Positions 13,486 through 14,597 of a DNA stretch of 14,597 bases are shown here, in pieces. A program made the position numbers and the translations under genes. The notes beneath the pieces are model-generated. The model did not search any database. It was not told the origin of the DNA and saw nothing but the letters and a program-made list of their open reading frames with translations. Every line of letters starts with the position of its first letter. Positions within the stretch are counted from its first letter, which is position 1. Source of the DNA: Chloroflexota bacterium. Its GTDB lineage: Bacteria; Chloroflexota; Anaerolineae; Anaerolineales; DRKV01. The DNA lies in contig DRKV01000150.1 in the NCBI GenBank assembly GCA_011051635.1, positions 1-14,597 on the forward strand. The letters are read 5' to 3'.

Positions 13486-14597
13486 ATGTCCTGGAACACC
13501 CTCATCGCCTCCTTCCCTGAGCCGCACTTCCTGCAAACCGAACAATGGGCGCGGGTCAAGGCGCGCATCGGCTGGCAAGCGCACTATCTGACCTGGACGG
13601 AGACCGGCTTTCAGGCCCGCTCCCGCCCGCCCGAAACGACGCCGGAAGACATCCAGGCCGCGGCCCTCGTGCTGGAGCGGCGCATCCCCCTGGGGGGCTT
13701 CGCCGCCCGCCTGAGCCTGCTCTACGCCCCCAAAGGGCCGCTCCTGCGCTCCCCCCACGACTTGGCTATGCGCAACAGGGTGCTGGACGACTTGCAGCAC
13801 TTCGCCCGCCGCCGCGGGGCTATCTTCATCAAGATTGACCCCGACATCCGCCTGGGGACGGGCATCCCCGGCACGCCGGAGGCCGCAGAATCCCATCTGG
13901 GAGGCGCTTTCCAGGAGGAACTTCGCGCCCGCGGCTGGCGCTACTCTCCCGACCAGATTCAGTTCCGCAACACCGTCCTGGTGGACCTCACCCCCGAGGA
14001 AGACGCCATCCTGGGGCGGATGAAGCAAAAGACGCGCTACAACATCCGTTTGGCTATGCGCAAGGGAGTGCGGGTGCGCCCCGCCGCCCCACAGGATTGG
14101 GGACCGCTCTACCGCATGTACGCCGAGACCGCCCGGCGGGACGGCTTCATCATCCGCAACGAGACCTACTACCGCACCGTCTTCGAGACCTTCAGCACCT
14201 CCGCAGACCCCGCCCTGGAGGCCCTGATTGCCGAGGTGGAGGGTGAGGCCGTGGCCGCGGTGGTGATTGTCCGCTTTGCCGGGCGGGCTTACTACCTGTA
14301 CGGCATGTCCCGCCCCGTGCATCGCAACAAGATGCCCTCTTACCTGCTCCAGTGGGAGGCGATGCGCCGCGCCAAAGAAGCCGGCTGCACCCTCTACGAC
14401 CTGTGGGGCGCGCCGGAACGATTTGACGAAAGCGACCCCATGTGGGGCGTCTTCCGCTTCAAGAGCGGCTTCGGCGGGCAGGTGGTGCGCACCCTGGGAG
14501 CCTGGGATTTCATCGCCCGTCCCTGGTGGCACCGCATCTACGCCGACCTCATACCGCGGGCGCAGCGTTTGGCAAAGTTTTTGCACACCCAGCCTCA
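13486..14597 (+). CDS. FemAB-family aminoacyltransferase (paralogue 2, 3' end outside window)
   Basis: An open frame of 370 codons from ATG 13486 runs off the right edge without a stop. It is a second FemAB/GNAT-like aminoacyltransferase, expected to add an amino acid to a peptidoglycan or lipid-linked precursor. Motifs: F-L-Q-T-E-Q-W-A-R-V-K near the start, L-Y-A-P-K-G-P-L, V-D-L-T-P-E-E-D, the core beginning R178-M-K-Q-K-T-R-Y-N186-I-R, Y-Y-L-Y-G-M-S, M-P-S-Y-L-L-Q-W-E-A-M-R, Y-D-L-W-G-A and F-K-S-G-F-G-G-Q. The core lies 37 residues further in than in paralogue 1. After the FGG motif it continues with an aromatic-rich tail like that of complete family members, so the stop is probably close to the edge. 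It follows the octamer tract and may have its own transcription. The core shares about 91% DNA identity with paralogue 1 over 100 bp. Confidence 0.88.
   Translation, partial: MSWNTLIASFPEPHFLQTEQWARVKARIGWQAHYLTWTETGFQARSRPPETTPEDIQAAALVLERRIPLGGFAARLSLLYAPKGPLLRSPHDLAMRNRVLDDLQHFARRRGAIFIKIDPDIRLGTGIPGTPEAAESHLGGAFQEELRARGWRYSPDQIQFRNTVLVDLTPEEDAILGRMKQKTRYNIRLAMRKGVRVRPAAPQDWGPLYRMYAETARRDGFIIRNETYYRTVFETFSTSADPALEALIAEVEGEAVAAVVIVRFAGRAYYLYGMSRPVHRNKMPSYLLQWEAMRRAKEAGCTLYDLWGAPERFDESDPMWGVFRFKSGFGGQVVRTLGAWDFIARPWWHRIYADLIPRAQRLAKFLHTQP

Overview
The window is high-GC DNA with every supported gene on the + strand, packed with gaps of 0 to about 270 bp. Cytoplasmic and envelope functions, SD-poor starts, paired FemAB-type transferases and short-period repeat tracts together suggest a Gram-variable environmental bacterium. 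My best guess is Chloroflexota (Anaerolineae-like), from general resemblance only; no phylogenetic marker lies in the window.

Region 1 (1-4329) is a signalling block. It holds a KaiC/RadA-like ATPase domain cut by the left edge, then a 972-aa multi-sensor protein (GAF-PAS-GAF-GAF-GAF-HD-GYP) two bases later, then a creatininase-family amidohydrolase. The HD-GYP domain lacks some usual residues. A near-perfect stem-loop follows the creatininase stop.

Region 2 (4386-7056) starts at the best promoter in the window (TTGACC-17-TACAAT). A leader of about 115 nt contains a terminator-like hairpin and a competing upstream complement. It then runs through ridA, an OmpR-type response regulator and its histidine kinase (start and stop codons overlap).

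Region 3 (7047-14597) is an envelope-glycan block: GT2 glycosyltransferase, polyprenyl glycosylphosphotransferase (WbaP/WcaJ type), CapD/FlaA1-type nucleotide-sugar dehydratase, FemAB-like transferase, zinc-ribbon Nudix hydrolase, and a second FemAB-like transferase that runs off the right edge. The likely logic is: make a modified nucleotide sugar (CapD), load the first sugar phosphate on undecaprenyl phosphate (PGT), extend it (GT2), and attach amino acids to peptidoglycan or a related lipid-linked precursor (FemAB pair).

The most unusual signal is a set of short-period tandem repeats tied to gene boundaries in region 3. A phase-locked 7-bp array (7047-7207) runs from the last codons of the kinase to the start of the GT2 gene. 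A second 7-bp array (8182-8282) has six inverted units facing six direct units around position 8220; it encodes the last 11 residues of the GT2 protein and runs up to the next gene. Both arrays end in a similar 14-bp motif exactly 10 nt before the next start codon. Before the second FemAB gene there is an 8-bp version: a head-to-head inverted element (13298-13354) and a direct octamer tract (13434-13481) ending 4 nt before the ATG. These look like a repeat family spreading through, and shaping, gene junctions.

No stretch over 300 bp lacks a gene. I see no RNA genes, transposase, CRISPR array or origin.
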